From Flavobacterium sp. 9R (lineage in GTDB: Bacteria > Bacteroidota > Bacteroidia > Flavobacteriales > Flavobacteriaceae), in the NCBI RefSeq assembly GCF_902506345.1, contig NZ_LR733413.1, forward strand, positions 2,977,974-3,041,973: 64,000 nt of DNA, written 5' to 3'. How positions within the stretch are numbered: the stretch's first letter is position 1; each line of letters starts with the position of its first letter. The notes below the pieces were generated by a model. That model ran no database searches and was not told the DNA's origin. It saw nothing but the letters and a program-made list of their open reading frames with translations. Positions 18,370 through 26,487 of this stretch are shown here, piece by piece. The position numbers were made by a program, and so were the translations under genes.

Positions 18370-19686
18370 ATGAAAATAGATAGAAAATCCTTCGATAAAA
18401 TTTTTGAATCAAAATTTTGGATTAAATTAAAAGAAAGTATTGTTCCGTTTGAGAGCACACCTGTTAAATCAAAGTTCTTAGATGAATTATATTCAGGAAT
18501 AACAGAGTTTACCTATAATCCTAAGAATCCCCGGGATTATATTGTTATAAATAAACATAATGGAATTTCACGTTATGTACCTACTTTTTCAAGAAAAGAT
18601 TATTGTGTTTATTTCTTGTGTATTAAACTACTAGAAAACGAAATAGCTATTAACAGAGTAAATGGCACATACGGAGGGTGGACTCTCGGGAATCCAATTA
18701 GGTTAAAAGAGGAACAGGAAATTCTTGAATTGGACTATATTCCTTTTAACACAATCAACGAATTTGCATGGGCTAACGAATGGCAATCTTTTCAAAATAT
18801 AGCAAAGACATACAGAGATTTAGACGATTGGAATTATTTTATAAACCTTGACATTGCAAATTTTTATGATTGTATCAATTTAACGATACTTGAAAGAAAA
18901 ATTAGGCACGTTGTTCCAAAATCTAAGCAAGATGTAGTAACATTGCTATTTCATTTTTTACAGAATTGGAATAAAAAATTAGAGGGATATAATTTGAAAA
19001 CGGTTGGAATCCCGCAGGATGAAATTGGCGATTGTTCGAGAATATTAGCAAATTTTTATTTACAAGACTATGACTTAATAATGAATAATTTGTGCGACAA
19101 ATATCAAGCTAAGTATATTAGATTTGCGGACGACCAAATAATTTACACTAAAGATTTGTTAACTGCAAGAAACATTCTTTTTGACGCTTCAAGAGAGTTA
19201 CTTAAAATTAATTTAAACTTTAATAGTAGTAAAGTAAAAGAATTTAATTCAAAGGATGAATTTGATTTTTATTGGTCTTTTGAAATATTTGAGTTGTTGA
19301 AAAGCAAAAATAATAAGAGAAAAATAAATTCAGCTATTGAGAAGTACTTCGAAAATTTGGATAGAAATTTAAAATTTAGAGATAATTCTGTCTTAAAAAG
19401 AATTCTTTCAATAGACAGTAAATTTATCGAGCTGAAATTTAAACATCGGTTGATATCAATGTTTTTTAATCCGGACTTTCTTGCTCAATTAACAGTATGG
19501 CATTTTAAAAGAATAAGAGAATTTATTAGTAATGATAATGATTTCTTTCAAGAGCTTGATAAAATGGTATACACAGTCCCGTTTAATTCATATCATTACA
19601 ATCTACTTGCATTTTATAAAATAGAAAGACCCGATTATAATTGTTCTGTTATTGAAAAAAGAATAGAAGAAATTAAATTAAAGTAA
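18370..19686 (+). CDS. Stand-alone reverse transcriptase, candidate defence RT
   Basis: 438 residues with the RT palm motifs: motif A FINLDIANFYD (Asp161), motif B GIPQDEIGDCSRILANFYL (212-231), motif C RFADDQII (FADD at 252-255) and a motif D-like NFNSSKVKEF (283-292). FADD replaces the retroviral YxDD, and IPQD replaces the usual IPQG. There is no maturase, endonuclease or CRISPR-linked domain, and no group II intron structure was seen next to it. The N-terminal block around WVYFLC/YGGWTLG (residues 75-107) is conserved in unknown-group (UG/DRT) bacterial RTs as far as I recall. Position beside a restriction-like cluster in a mobile island supports an anti-phage role. I cannot assign a DRT class; retron is less likely because no msr-msd-like inverted repeats are evident. 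Confidence 0.8.
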   Translation: MKIDRKSFDKIFESKFWIKLKESIVPFESTPVKSKFLDELYSGITEFTYNPKNPRDYIVINKHNGISRYVPTFSRKDYCVYFLCIKLLENEIAINRVNGTYGGWTLGNPIRLKEEQEILELDYIPFNTINEFAWANEWQSFQNIAKTYRDLDDWNYFINLDIANFYDCINLTILERKIRHVVPKSKQDVVTLLFHFLQNWNKKLEGYNLKTVGIPQDEIGDCSRILANFYLQDYDLIMNNLCDKYQAKYIRFADDQIIYTKDLLTARNILFDASRELLKINLNFNSSKVKEFNSKDEFDFYWSFEIFELLKSKNNKRKINSAIEKYFENLDRNLKFRDNSVLKRILSIDSKFIELKFKHRLISMFFNPDFLAQLTVWHFKRIREFISNDNDFFQELDKMVYTVPFNSYHYNLLAFYKIERPDYNCSVIEKRIEEIKLK

Positions 19687-19763
19687 ACGGGATTTTCTAT
19701 CCATTTTAAAGGATAATACTTTTTAGGGTATACTTTTTATTGTGAGGTTTCAACTAACTCAAT

Positions 19764-19821
19764 TTAGCAATTATTTAGCACTTTAACTAGCGCATATTCA
19801 CAAAATTAGCGTGTAATTAGC
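19764..19821. promoter_or_regulatory. Phased TTAGC boxes before the serine recombinase
   Basis: TTAGC occurs at 19764-19768 and 19775-19779 (11 bp apart) and again at 19806-19810 and 19817-19821 (11 bp apart), with a related CTAGC at 19787-19791. The array ends about 20 nt before the recombinase start at 19843. Helical phasing fits protein binding, for instance a resolution or inversion site, or an operator. Confidence 0.5.
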
Positions 19822-19842
19822 CTTAACCTAAAAATGTGAAAT

Positions 19843-20445
19843 ATGAAAGTCCTTTATGTAAGAACTAGTACACTAGAACAAAAAACGGATAGACAACGAG
19901 TTAATGAAAAAGATTTTCAACTCTTGGTTGAGGACAAGTGTAGTGGTGCTATCCCCCTTTTTGAGAGAGATGGTGGTCGTCAATTACTTCGACTAATCGA
20001 GAAAGGAGTTTTAACGGAATTATATGTTTGGCAAATCGACAGACTCGGGAGATGTTTATTAGATATTCTCTCCAATATCAAATTTCTAACAGAGAAGAAA
20101 ATTTGTATTCATTTCATATCTCAAGGTCTAAGTACTATTCAACCCGATGGTACAGAAAACAACATTACTAAAATGATTATTTCGATTCTCGGCACTTTAG
20201 CAGAGATGGAAAGAAATATATCGCGAGAGAGACAAATGGAGGGGATAATGGTCGCTAAACTTAAAGGCGATGTTTATACTGGGAGAAAGAGGGGAAGTTC
20301 TGAGGATGTTTATAAATTCTTATCTAAACCAAAAAACTTAAAAGCTCTTGAATATATCAAGAAGGGTTATAAAAATGTTGAAGTGGCAAAGATTGTTGGA
20401 TTGCACTATAATACCGTAACTAAAATTAAAAAATTAAAACTTTAG
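19843..20445 (+). CDS. Serine recombinase (resolvase/invertase family)
   Basis: 200 residues. Catalytic domain: YVRTST with Ser9 as nucleophile, VWQIDRLGR, and the conserved ISILGTLAEMERNISRERQ dimer-helix region around residues 110-135. A C-terminal helix-turn-helix (KKGYKNVEVAKIVGLHYNTVTKIKK) binds DNA. Size and layout match Tn3/Gin-type resolvases or invertases rather than the large serine integrases. It sits inside an element that already has a tyrosine integrase, so it may resolve multimers, invert a segment, or be the remains of a nested transposon. The next gene starts 2 nt downstream. Confidence 0.92.
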   Translation: MKVLYVRTSTLEQKTDRQRVNEKDFQLLVEDKCSGAIPLFERDGGRQLLRLIEKGVLTELYVWQIDRLGRCLLDILSNIKFLTEKKICIHFISQGLSTIQPDGTENNITKMIISILGTLAEMERNISRERQMEGIMVAKLKGDVYTGRKRGSSEDVYKFLSKPKNLKALEYIKKGYKNVEVAKIVGLHYNTVTKIKKLKL

Positions 20446-20447
20446 AA

Positions 20448-20756
20448 ATGGCAAATCCCCAACTATACTCAAACTACAGACTAATAAATAATTTGTTGTC
20501 TAAAACGATAAGACAAGAATTTGGAAGTCATATCACAATAAATTTAAACCCACTAAAGTATATGTTGAATCGCACACATTATAGTTATTGGGTTGAAGGA
20601 GTTGAACAGGTGTCGTTAGATTTAAAACAACCTGTTTCTTTAAAAGAATTAAATCATATTGAGAGTAGATTGTTATCAAGTCTCAATATGATTCTTAAAT
20701 GTGTGGAGTTGGAAAATTTCAAGGAAATTAAAAAAGTAAATGTCCTAATTACTTAA
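20448..20756 (+). CDS. Hypothetical protein following the serine recombinase
   Basis: 102 residues, start 2 nt after the recombinase stop, so probably the second gene of that unit. Mixed alpha/beta composition, with a central aromatic stretch (RTHYSYWVEGVEQV), no signal or membrane segment and no motif I recognise. Its last 4 nt overlap the end of the convergent minus-strand gene at 20753. It may be a recombination accessory factor, judged only from position. Confidence 0.6.
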   Translation: MANPQLYSNYRLINNLLSKTIRQEFGSHITINLNPLKYMLNRTHYSYWVEGVEQVSLDLKQPVSLKELNHIESRLLSSLNMILKCVELENFKEIKKVNVLIT

Positions 20757-21235
20757 AAAGGGAGTTCTTCATCCTCTATTTCGGGCACATCAACTTTCCC
20801 AATATATTGTATCTCGGACTTTTGTATCTTAAAAATATCGTTGGAAAACATTTTATTAAATTGATATTCGTCATTTTCGTGGCACTCTAATTCCAAAAAG
20901 GGAACGATATCTTTAACTCGTGTCTCCATTTCTTTAAAGTCTATTTTCTTCTTGGTTTCAAGGTAAATTCGGTACTGAACTAAATTATACGATTCGTTAA
21001 TAAAGTAAAATCCTTCCGGCTTGAGTTCATTATACCATTCTTGATTAGATTTTTTGTATTGTTCCGGACCAAATAGATTAGTAGTTAGTAATCTCCAAAA
21101 ATCGGTTTTGTCTTTAAAATGTTCATTAAAGATAATAGCATCAAAAGTAAGTTCAATACAATAGTAAATTTTACTCTTCTCTTTTATCAATTCGTTTAGT
21201 TGCTCTTTGATTTGTTCTCTTATTGATATTACCAT
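20753..21235 (-). CDS. Unknown protein with SSB-like acidic C-terminal tail
   Basis: 160 residues, third gene of a minus-strand operon. The C-terminus reads VPEIEDEELPF, closely like the conserved acidic tail with terminal Pro-Phe of single-stranded DNA-binding protein (DDDIPF type), which docks DNA-repair and replication enzymes. The body is not an SSB OB-fold I can recognise. Its central part (WRLL...SNQEWYNELKPEGFYF) is similar in pattern to residues of the first operon gene (WFQKL...TNREWFKNIDSGFYKY), so the two are probably distant paralogues. It overlaps the previous gene by 7 nt. Function unknown; a possible anti-defence or DNA-repair decoy role is inference. Confidence 0.7.
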   Translation of the reverse strand: MVISIREQIKEQLNELIKEKSKIYYCIELTFDAIIFNEHFKDKTDFWRLLTTNLFGPEQYKKSNQEWYNELKPEGFYFINESYNLVQYRIYLETKKKIDFKEMETRVKDIVPFLELECHENDEYQFNKMFSNDIFKIQKSEIQYIGKVDVPEIEDEELPF

Positions 21236-21840
21236 AGTTGTTGAAAATATTCTTTATTCAATTCTTGATGTTTGAATTTTTTTATGTTGTTGCCCAAATC
21301 GAACTTTATCATTTCTACGGGAAATAAGGGAATGTTTTTAATCCACTTGTGATTGATTTTGTTTTCTTTGAGAGAGGTTATTCTCTCAGGAGTCAATTGC
21401 TTAATGTTGTATTCAATAAAACATCGGTACGAAAAGATATCTGCATTACGGATATTTAATTTACCCTCATGATTTACCCGGTAGAAATGCAATATGATAT
21501 TGGGTAACTCTTTACCCATGGAATAGGAAACCGCAATCTTAAAGAAAGTTTTTGTGTCGGTTAATCGTGGTTTGATTTCTTCTAAGTATTTCATAATCCC
21601 CTCAGGAGAAAAATAGTTTTTTATATTTTCTTCAGTTGGTTCTATTATTACTTTCCACTCTTTAATATTCAAAGGATATTTTAGTTTTTCAATTTCAATA
21701 AATTGTCTTTCTATTCCATGGTACAGACTCTCACATTCCTCACTTTGTTGCGGGTAATCGCAATCGCTTTTAATCTCCACGGTCCCATCTTTTTCATTTT
21801 GTATTACGGGAAAACCGTAAATGTCATCTAATTTTATCAT
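21229..21840 (-). CDS. Hypothetical protein, middle gene of the unknown operon
   Basis: 203 residues without signal peptide, membrane segment or familiar motif. The N-terminus (IYGFPVIQNEKDGTVEIKSD) is beta-rich; the C-terminal half is helical and basic, ending QQLW. It starts 33 nt after the preceding gene's stop and overlaps the next gene by 7 nt. A 15-bp motif (TATAAATATCCCTGT, 21855-21869) lies just before its start. I make no functional claim. Confidence 0.65.
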   Translation of the reverse strand: MIKLDDIYGFPVIQNEKDGTVEIKSDCDYPQQSEECESLYHGIERQFIEIEKLKYPLNIKEWKVIIEPTEENIKNYFSPEGIMKYLEEIKPRLTDTKTFFKIAVSYSMGKELPNIILHFYRVNHEGKLNIRNADIFSYRCFIEYNIKQLTPERITSLKENKINHKWIKNIPLFPVEMIKFDLGNNIKKFKHQELNKEYFQQLW

Positions 21841-21854
21841 GTTATTGGTTTCAC

Positions 21855-21869
21855 TATAAATATCCCTGT
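21855..21869. promoter_or_regulatory. TATAAATATCCCTGT box, copy 1
   Basis: The same 15-mer is found at 22510-22524. This copy lies in the 33-nt gap before the 21840 start codon. Two identical copies linked to one operon suggest a shared operator; the binding protein is unknown. Confidence 0.45.
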
Positions 21870-21873
21870 CAAA

Positions 21874-22374
21874 TTAAAAGTCCCAATCAGGTTCAATAAG
21901 TTCTTGTAAAATCTCCACTTCGTAATAGTCCATCGTCTTTAATTTTCCAAAAGTTTCTGTTCCGGTTTTAATATCAAAAAGCGTGGTGAAGTATAGATTG
22001 TATAATTCCCAATCTTGAATTCCAATAGTAAGTTCTTTTGGTTTGGGTCCAATCTTATTTATTCGAACATTTAAGTCTAATTCAGTAATAGGGTTAATGC
22101 TACTAAATGCTAATACAATTTGTGTGGTATCTGTGGTTACGGAATATTTGTAAAAACCACTATCAATATTCTTAAACCACTCACGGTTAGTTAAACCGCT
22201 TGTTGCACTTTTGGAGTTGGATAACTTTTGGAACCATTTAGAAATCGAATAATTTTTATCGAAGAACTCATTAGAGTCATATTCTAATACGACTATCGCA
22301 AAAGGTTTATTGTTTTCTGCTTCTTTGAGGTTTTCAAGTAATACTCGAATCCTCTCTGTGTTTTTTTTGTTCAT
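21874..22374 (-). CDS. Hypothetical protein, first gene of the unknown operon
   Basis: 166 residues, soluble and charged. The segment FAIVVLEYDSNEFFDKNYSI followed by WFQKL and TNREWFKNIDSGFYKYS parallels the third operon gene and suggests duplication. It ends LIEPDWDF, again acidic with a terminal Phe, though less like the SSB tail. No catalytic motif recognised. It is divergent from the 22592-23329 gene with a 217-bp spacer that contains copy 2 of the 15-bp box. Confidence 0.65.
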   Translation of the reverse strand: MNKKNTERIRVLLENLKEAENNKPFAIVVLEYDSNEFFDKNYSISKWFQKLSNSKSATSGLTNREWFKNIDSGFYKYSVTTDTTQIVLAFSSINPITELDLNVRINKIGPKPKELTIGIQDWELYNLYFTTLFDIKTGTETFGKLKTMDYYEVEILQELIEPDWDF

Positions 22375-22509
22375 TGTGTCGCTTGTTTGATGTTGGCGAT
22401 AATCCCTTTTGAGGATTTTATACTGTTTATTATGTGTTTTTGGATTTTACTAGGTCTGTTTCTACGCTAAAAAGGTACTTCCTAGTACATATAAAACACT
22501 TGTTTATAT

Positions 22510-22524
22510 TATAAATATCCCTGT
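22510..22524. promoter_or_regulatory. TATAAATATCCCTGT box, copy 2
   Basis: Identical to the 15-mer at 21855-21869; here it lies in the divergent promoter region between the unknown operon and the 22592 gene, 136 nt and 68 nt from the two start codons. Confidence 0.45.
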
Positions 22525-22577
22525 TTTTGCGTAAGACTATAATTGTCTAAGGAAATAGAAAAGTCGTAAAGTTGTTT

Positions 22578-22585
22578 TACCTTTG
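22578..22585 (+). promoter_or_regulatory. -7 box TACCTTTG next to a start codon
   Basis: TACCTTTG (TAnnTTTG) ends 6 nt before the ATG at 22592. With the usual spacing the transcript would start at or next to the start codon, giving a leaderless mRNA. No TTG is found at N17-23 upstream. Confidence 0.45.
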
Positions 22586-22591
22586 TACTCT

Positions 22592-23329
22592 ATGGACTTA
22601 AATAAATTAGAAAAAAATTTAACAAGGTTTGACGATAACGTTGTTATGATGGTTGATTACTTAAAGCAATCATTGGAAAATTTTTATGATGTCCATAAAG
22701 CATCAATTGAGAACTATGACAATTGGAAAATCAATTGTGAAAAAGAAGAGTACCTAAGAAATCCTGACTATAAAATATACCAACTTAAAAATCGTAATTC
22801 TATTCCAAGTGTTGTTGCTAATGTAAAATGGAAATTTCTCTATGATGGAGAATATCTAAAGAATAAGGCTACTATGGTTTATTTAGGCAACATTACTCAA
22901 TACCCCGATTTAGAAAACGATGAAGTGCTTCTTAAAAATGTTAATGGAATAATAACCAAACATTTTAATCTTAAATCTCCTTCATCAATCATTGACCCTA
23001 ATGATTTAAAGTTAAATAAAGATGAGGTGGAGTTATATTATTATTGGAAGAATAAGTTAATAGAATTAGAATATAGATTAACCCCAATTTATTATCTATC
23101 ACAATCTAAAAATGATAACCCCGAACAAAAAATAATCAATATTAAATGGGGATTTGAAGTAATGGGGAAACCAAATAAACCTCGTTATATTCTAAAGAGG
23201 TACTCGGTTGATAAAAGATTTATTGATAATTTAGATAACCCGGATTTAGATTTTCAACTAAAAATGATTGTAAAAGAGCATATTTCTAAAGTTTGCCCTG
23301 TTTTTTTTCACCCTCCAATTAAAAATTAA
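22592..23329 (+). CDS. Hypothetical protein in the integrative element
   Basis: 245 residues, start at ATG 22592 (the in-frame TTG at 22583 is part of the -7 box). The sequence is charged, with tyrosine-rich stretches (VELYYYWKNKLIELEYRL) and no signal peptide or known motif. A beta-rich region (NVKWKFLYDGEYL) occupies the middle. Its promoter region is shared with the divergent three-gene operon, so the two units may be co-regulated. The family is unknown to me. Confidence 0.65.
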   Translation: MDLNKLEKNLTRFDDNVVMMVDYLKQSLENFYDVHKASIENYDNWKINCEKEEYLRNPDYKIYQLKNRNSIPSVVANVKWKFLYDGEYLKNKATMVYLGNITQYPDLENDEVLLKNVNGIITKHFNLKSPSSIIDPNDLKLNKDEVELYYYWKNKLIELEYRLTPIYYLSQSKNDNPEQKIINIKWGFEVMGKPNKPRYILKRYSVDKRFIDNLDNPDLDFQLKMIVKEHISKVCPVFFHPPIKN

Positions 23330-23405
23330 TTCATACAAAACACTAGTAAAATCAGCACTTAACATTTTATTTTAAAATATTATTGATTTTTTTCGGTCTA
23401 AATGT

Positions 23406-23437
23406 TTGCATAATTCATTAATGCTTTTGTATCTTTG
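23406..23437 (+). promoter_or_regulatory. Promoter of the ParB-methyltransferase gene
   Basis: TTG at 23406-23408 (within TTTG), 21-nt spacer, TATCTTTG at 23430-23437. This matches TTG-N17-23-TAnnTTTG and leaves a leader of about 125 nt before the ATG at 23569, long enough to hold regulatory structure. Confidence 0.65.
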
Positions 23438-23568
23438 CAGAGGAATTACAACTAATACCGGTTTTTAGGTAATTCAATGTTCTTATAAGTTCGAAGTGAG
23501 AAACCACTATAAAATTTTTGACGAGAACACCGTCAGAAAACCCTGTTCATTCTAAAAACTTATTTATT

Positions 23569-25026
23569 ATGAACAATTTTTTACAAACGCCTAAAATTTC
23601 TGTGGTGGCTCCACAAAAGTTGAAGAGAAATTCAACAACTCATTTCATGTATGTAGTTCCTGTGAACTACGATGAGATTCGTAACAATATCCAAGAGTTT
23701 GGATTATTGACCCCTTTATTAGTGAATTTAGATTATGAGATAATCTCCGGTAATCTTCGTCATCAAATTGCAATCGACTTGGGTCTTAAAGAAGTACCTG
23801 TTGTTTTTATTGATGCCCCTGAGGATATGAAAGCTATTTTGTCTGTATCTACTAATAAATTTAGAGTAAAATCTATTGTTGAGATTGCATCAGAGATTAG
23901 ATTTTATGAAGAGTATTATTCTGTAGGTAGAGGAACAAGAACAGACCTTAATCCTCAAGTAAAAGTTATGAAAGAAGAAAAGGATTCGGCTTTTAATTCT
24001 ATAGGTCAATACAAAGTAAATAAAGTTAAATCTATTGAAAAGAAAGTTGTTCAGTTACACGGTAAGAATATTGAAAAAATCAATAAAGAATTTTCGAGAG
24101 TAGATAGGGATGAAATTACTTTAAATGAATTAGATAAAAGGTTGGATAGAGAGTTACTTAAACTAAATAACAAATCTGTTATTCCAAAGAATTACGAATT
24201 TATTACGGAGAAGGTAAAAATATACAACTCATCTTGTGGTGATTTATATCATTTAGAGGATGAATCAATACAAACAATAATCACGTCTCCTCCCTACTTC
24301 CAAATGAGAAATTACGGAACTGGTAAAAAACAACTTGGTCTTGAAAAGGAAGTTATGGACTTTATCAATAATCTATGTGATTTATTTGAAGACTCAAAAA
24401 GGGTATTAAAGAACGACGGTTCATTGTTTGTTAATATAAATGATTGTGTGATTAACGGTGAGTACCAAAGTGTTCCTGAACTGTTTTTGATTGAAATGAA
24501 GAGACGACGTTGGAAGTATGTAGACCAATATCTTTGGTTGAAAACTAACGCTCAGTTTACTCCAGGTAATAGAAGTGTAAGGAATTTCGAACCAATATTT
24601 CATTTTGTTAAAAGTGATGATTATTATTTCAACGACACTTGGTTAACTGAATTTATTGATGATAATCATTCAATATCGATGGGGACAAAAAAGAAATATC
24701 CAAAACTAGTCTCAGGACTTGATTTCAGAGATAATATTTTAACCAATGCTAGTTCTAATACTTTAGAATTACGAAATAAGTGTAAAACTGATGGTAATTT
24801 TTTAATGGAACATTCGGCGACGTATCCACTTTCCCTGCCCTTAATTTTTGTTTTATCTACTTCTAAACCCGGGGATAAAATTTTAGATATGTTCAACGGA
24901 ACAGCATCAACCGGTGAGGTGTCCGTTTTAACAAACAGGGATTATGTAGGATATGAATTAAATCCACAATTCATTATGGCATCTAAAGTTAGGTTAGAGG
25001 GTTATGAATTAGGTCAAGTAGCGTAG
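23569..25026 (+). CDS. ParB-like N-terminal domain fused to a DNA methyltransferase
   Basis: 485 residues. Residues about 10-110 form a ParB/Srx-type domain: the loop SGNLRHQIAIDLG (60-72) corresponds to the ParB GxRR box. A basic linker (about 110-215) follows, then a beta-class N4-cytosine/N6-adenine methyltransferase with TSPPYFQMRNYG (catalytic SPPY, about 240-243) and the SAM motif in DMFNGTASTGEVSV near the C-terminus. Order (catalytic motif before the SAM motif) is that of beta-class enzymes. The start at ATG 23569 is preferred over an upstream in-frame TTG at 23518. Such fusions occur on phages and mobile elements; the ParB part may bind DNA or act as a nuclease or NTPase. There is no restriction partner beside it, so it may protect the island from host restriction. 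Confidence 0.87.
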   Translation: MNNFLQTPKISVVAPQKLKRNSTTHFMYVVPVNYDEIRNNIQEFGLLTPLLVNLDYEIISGNLRHQIAIDLGLKEVPVVFIDAPEDMKAILSVSTNKFRVKSIVEIASEIRFYEEYYSVGRGTRTDLNPQVKVMKEEKDSAFNSIGQYKVNKVKSIEKKVVQLHGKNIEKINKEFSRVDRDEITLNELDKRLDRELLKLNNKSVIPKNYEFITEKVKIYNSSCGDLYHLEDESIQTIITSPPYFQMRNYGTGKKQLGLEKEVMDFINNLCDLFEDSKRVLKNDGSLFVNINDCVINGEYQSVPELFLIEMKRRRWKYVDQYLWLKTNAQFTPGNRSVRNFEPIFHFVKSDDYYFNDTWLTEFIDDNHSISMGTKKKYPKLVSGLDFRDNILTNASSNTLELRNKCKTDGNFLMEHSATYPLSLPLIFVLSTSKPGDKILDMFNGTASTGEVSVLTNRDYVGYELNPQFIMASKVRLEGYELGQVA

Positions 25027-25064
25027 TTGCAAAAATTAGTTATGAATTAAAAAATTAAAAGGAT

Positions 25065-25274
25065 ATGAACATAGAAAATAGATATTTAAACGTGGCTCAA
25101 CTTGCTGAGTATTTACAAATTTCAAAATCAAACATTTATAAAAGAACTACAAACGGTTCTATTCCAATTATCAAAATGAGAAAAAGAGTTTTATTCGATA
25201 AATATGAAATTGATAGATGGATGAGTAACGGATGTGATTCAAATTTCGAAATGCCAACACTAAAAGCAGCATAA
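25065..25274 (+). CDS. Excisionase-like helix-turn-helix protein
   Basis: 69 residues, a MerR-like HTH_17/AlpA fold: LNVAQLAEYLQISKSNIYKR with the following wing GSIPIIKMRKRVLFDKYEIDRWM. This is the usual excisionase (Xis) or directionality factor form in Bacteroidota elements. It ends 4 nt before the integrase start, so both are translated together, which fits coupled control of excision. Confidence 0.85.
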   Translation: MNIENRYLNVAQLAEYLQISKSNIYKRTTNGSIPIIKMRKRVLFDKYEIDRWMSNGCDSNFEMPTLKAA

Positions 25275-25278
25275 TTAT

Positions 25279-26487
25279 ATGGCTACATTCACATTAGTTT
25301 TAGACACTCGACTGAAAATGAAAAATGGGAAGTACAATCTTTCTATTCGAGTTCTAAACGGTAAGGAGCAGATTTATTTACAATTGTCTAAAATGACGAA
25401 AGAACAGTACAATCATATTTTTGTAAAAAAATCTATGGATGTAAGTTGTAGAGAGTTTAGAAAAAGTTGTAATGAAAGTTTAGCAAAGAGCGAAAGTTTA
25501 TTTACGGAGATTAAACCATTTAATAAACAAAAGTATAGAGAACAATTCTTTAAGGTTGAAGGGACAAATACAAATTCATTATTATTAGGTGACTTGTTTG
25601 ATAGATTTATAGATAACTACAAAGGTTTAAAGTTATCTAGTATGAAGCATTACAAATACACAAAACTTGTATTTGAAAATTATAGTCCCAATGTTAATAT
25701 ATTAGATGTTAATCTCTCGTTTATAAATCATTTTGTAAAAGATAGAACTCAAGCAGGAATTAGTCAAAGTACGATTGAATCTAATCTTCGTAATCTAAGG
25801 AGGATTGTAAATTATTTCACAAACGAGGAGAAGATTTTACCCTCATATTATCAGTACCCATTTGGCAAAGGTGGATATAGTATTCAAAACTTATTCCCAA
25901 GTAAATTAGTATTGACTAACGATGAGATTAAAAATATAATTAACATGACTGAATTTGATTCTCCACAACAGGAATATGCAAGAGATATTTGGGTTATGTT
26001 ATATCGATGTAACGGCATCAATTTTGCAGATTTACTTAGAATGAGATGGGTAGATGTAAGAGGAGAGTGTATTGAGTTTTTTAGAAAAAAGACAGAGACT
26101 ACAAGAAAAAGCAATAGAAAAAAAATTATGGTTCCACTCACTAATGAATTGAAGTCACTTATTGATAAAGTTGGTGTTAAGGACAGTGCTTTTATACTTG
26201 GTAAATTAAAAGAAGGTTATACAGATAATATGTTTGATAACAAGAGTCATAAATGGAAGGCTATAATTAACGCTCAGTTGGAATTGATAACACAAAAATT
26301 GAATTTATCGGTACCACTAAGAACAAAGAGTGCAAGAGATTCCTATGCAACAACTCTCAATAGAGCCGGAGTATCAAAAGATAAGATAGGAGAAATGTTA
26401 GGACATGCAAACTCAATTGTGACAGAACATTATATTGCGAGTTTAGATAGAGAGACTGTATTTCAAGTAAATAAACACCTTTTATAA
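25279..26487 (+). CDS. int: Tyrosine integrase of the element
   Basis: 402 residues. An arm-binding N-terminal part (1-100) with the Bacteroidota pattern (RLKMKNGKYNLSIRVLNGKEQIYL), a SAM-like core-binding domain (about 105-200) and the catalytic domain: Arg in LYRCNGINFADLLRMRW, Lys in FFRKKTE, the box II R as TKSARDSYAT, His in EMLGHANSIV and the nucleophile Tyr in TEHYIASL. Lys stands where many families have the box II His, as in other Bacteroidota integrases. The gene lies 183 bp from attR and reads towards it, as expected for a self-integrating island. A hairpin terminator overlaps its stop codon. Confidence 0.93.
   Translation: MATFTLVLDTRLKMKNGKYNLSIRVLNGKEQIYLQLSKMTKEQYNHIFVKKSMDVSCREFRKSCNESLAKSESLFTEIKPFNKQKYREQFFKVEGTNTNSLLLGDLFDRFIDNYKGLKLSSMKHYKYTKLVFENYSPNVNILDVNLSFINHFVKDRTQAGISQSTIESNLRNLRRIVNYFTNEEKILPSYYQYPFGKGGYSIQNLFPSKLVLTNDEIKNIINMTEFDSPQQEYARDIWVMLYRCNGINFADLLRMRWVDVRGECIEFFRKKTETTRKSNRKKIMVPLTNELKSLIDKVGVKDSAFILGKLKEGYTDNMFDNKSHKWKAIINAQLELITQKLNLSVPLRTKSARDSYATTLNRAGVSKDKIGEMLGHANSIVTEHYIASLDRETVFQVNKHLL

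Noticed and set aside
18370..19686. Retron or group II intron assignment for the reverse transcriptase
   Set aside because: No msr-msd-like repeats or intron domains V/VI seen nearby, and no maturase or endonuclease domain.
22441..22582. Promoter TTG at 22543 for the 22592 gene
   Set aside because: Spacer to TACCTTTG would be 32 nt, outside the N17-23 range.
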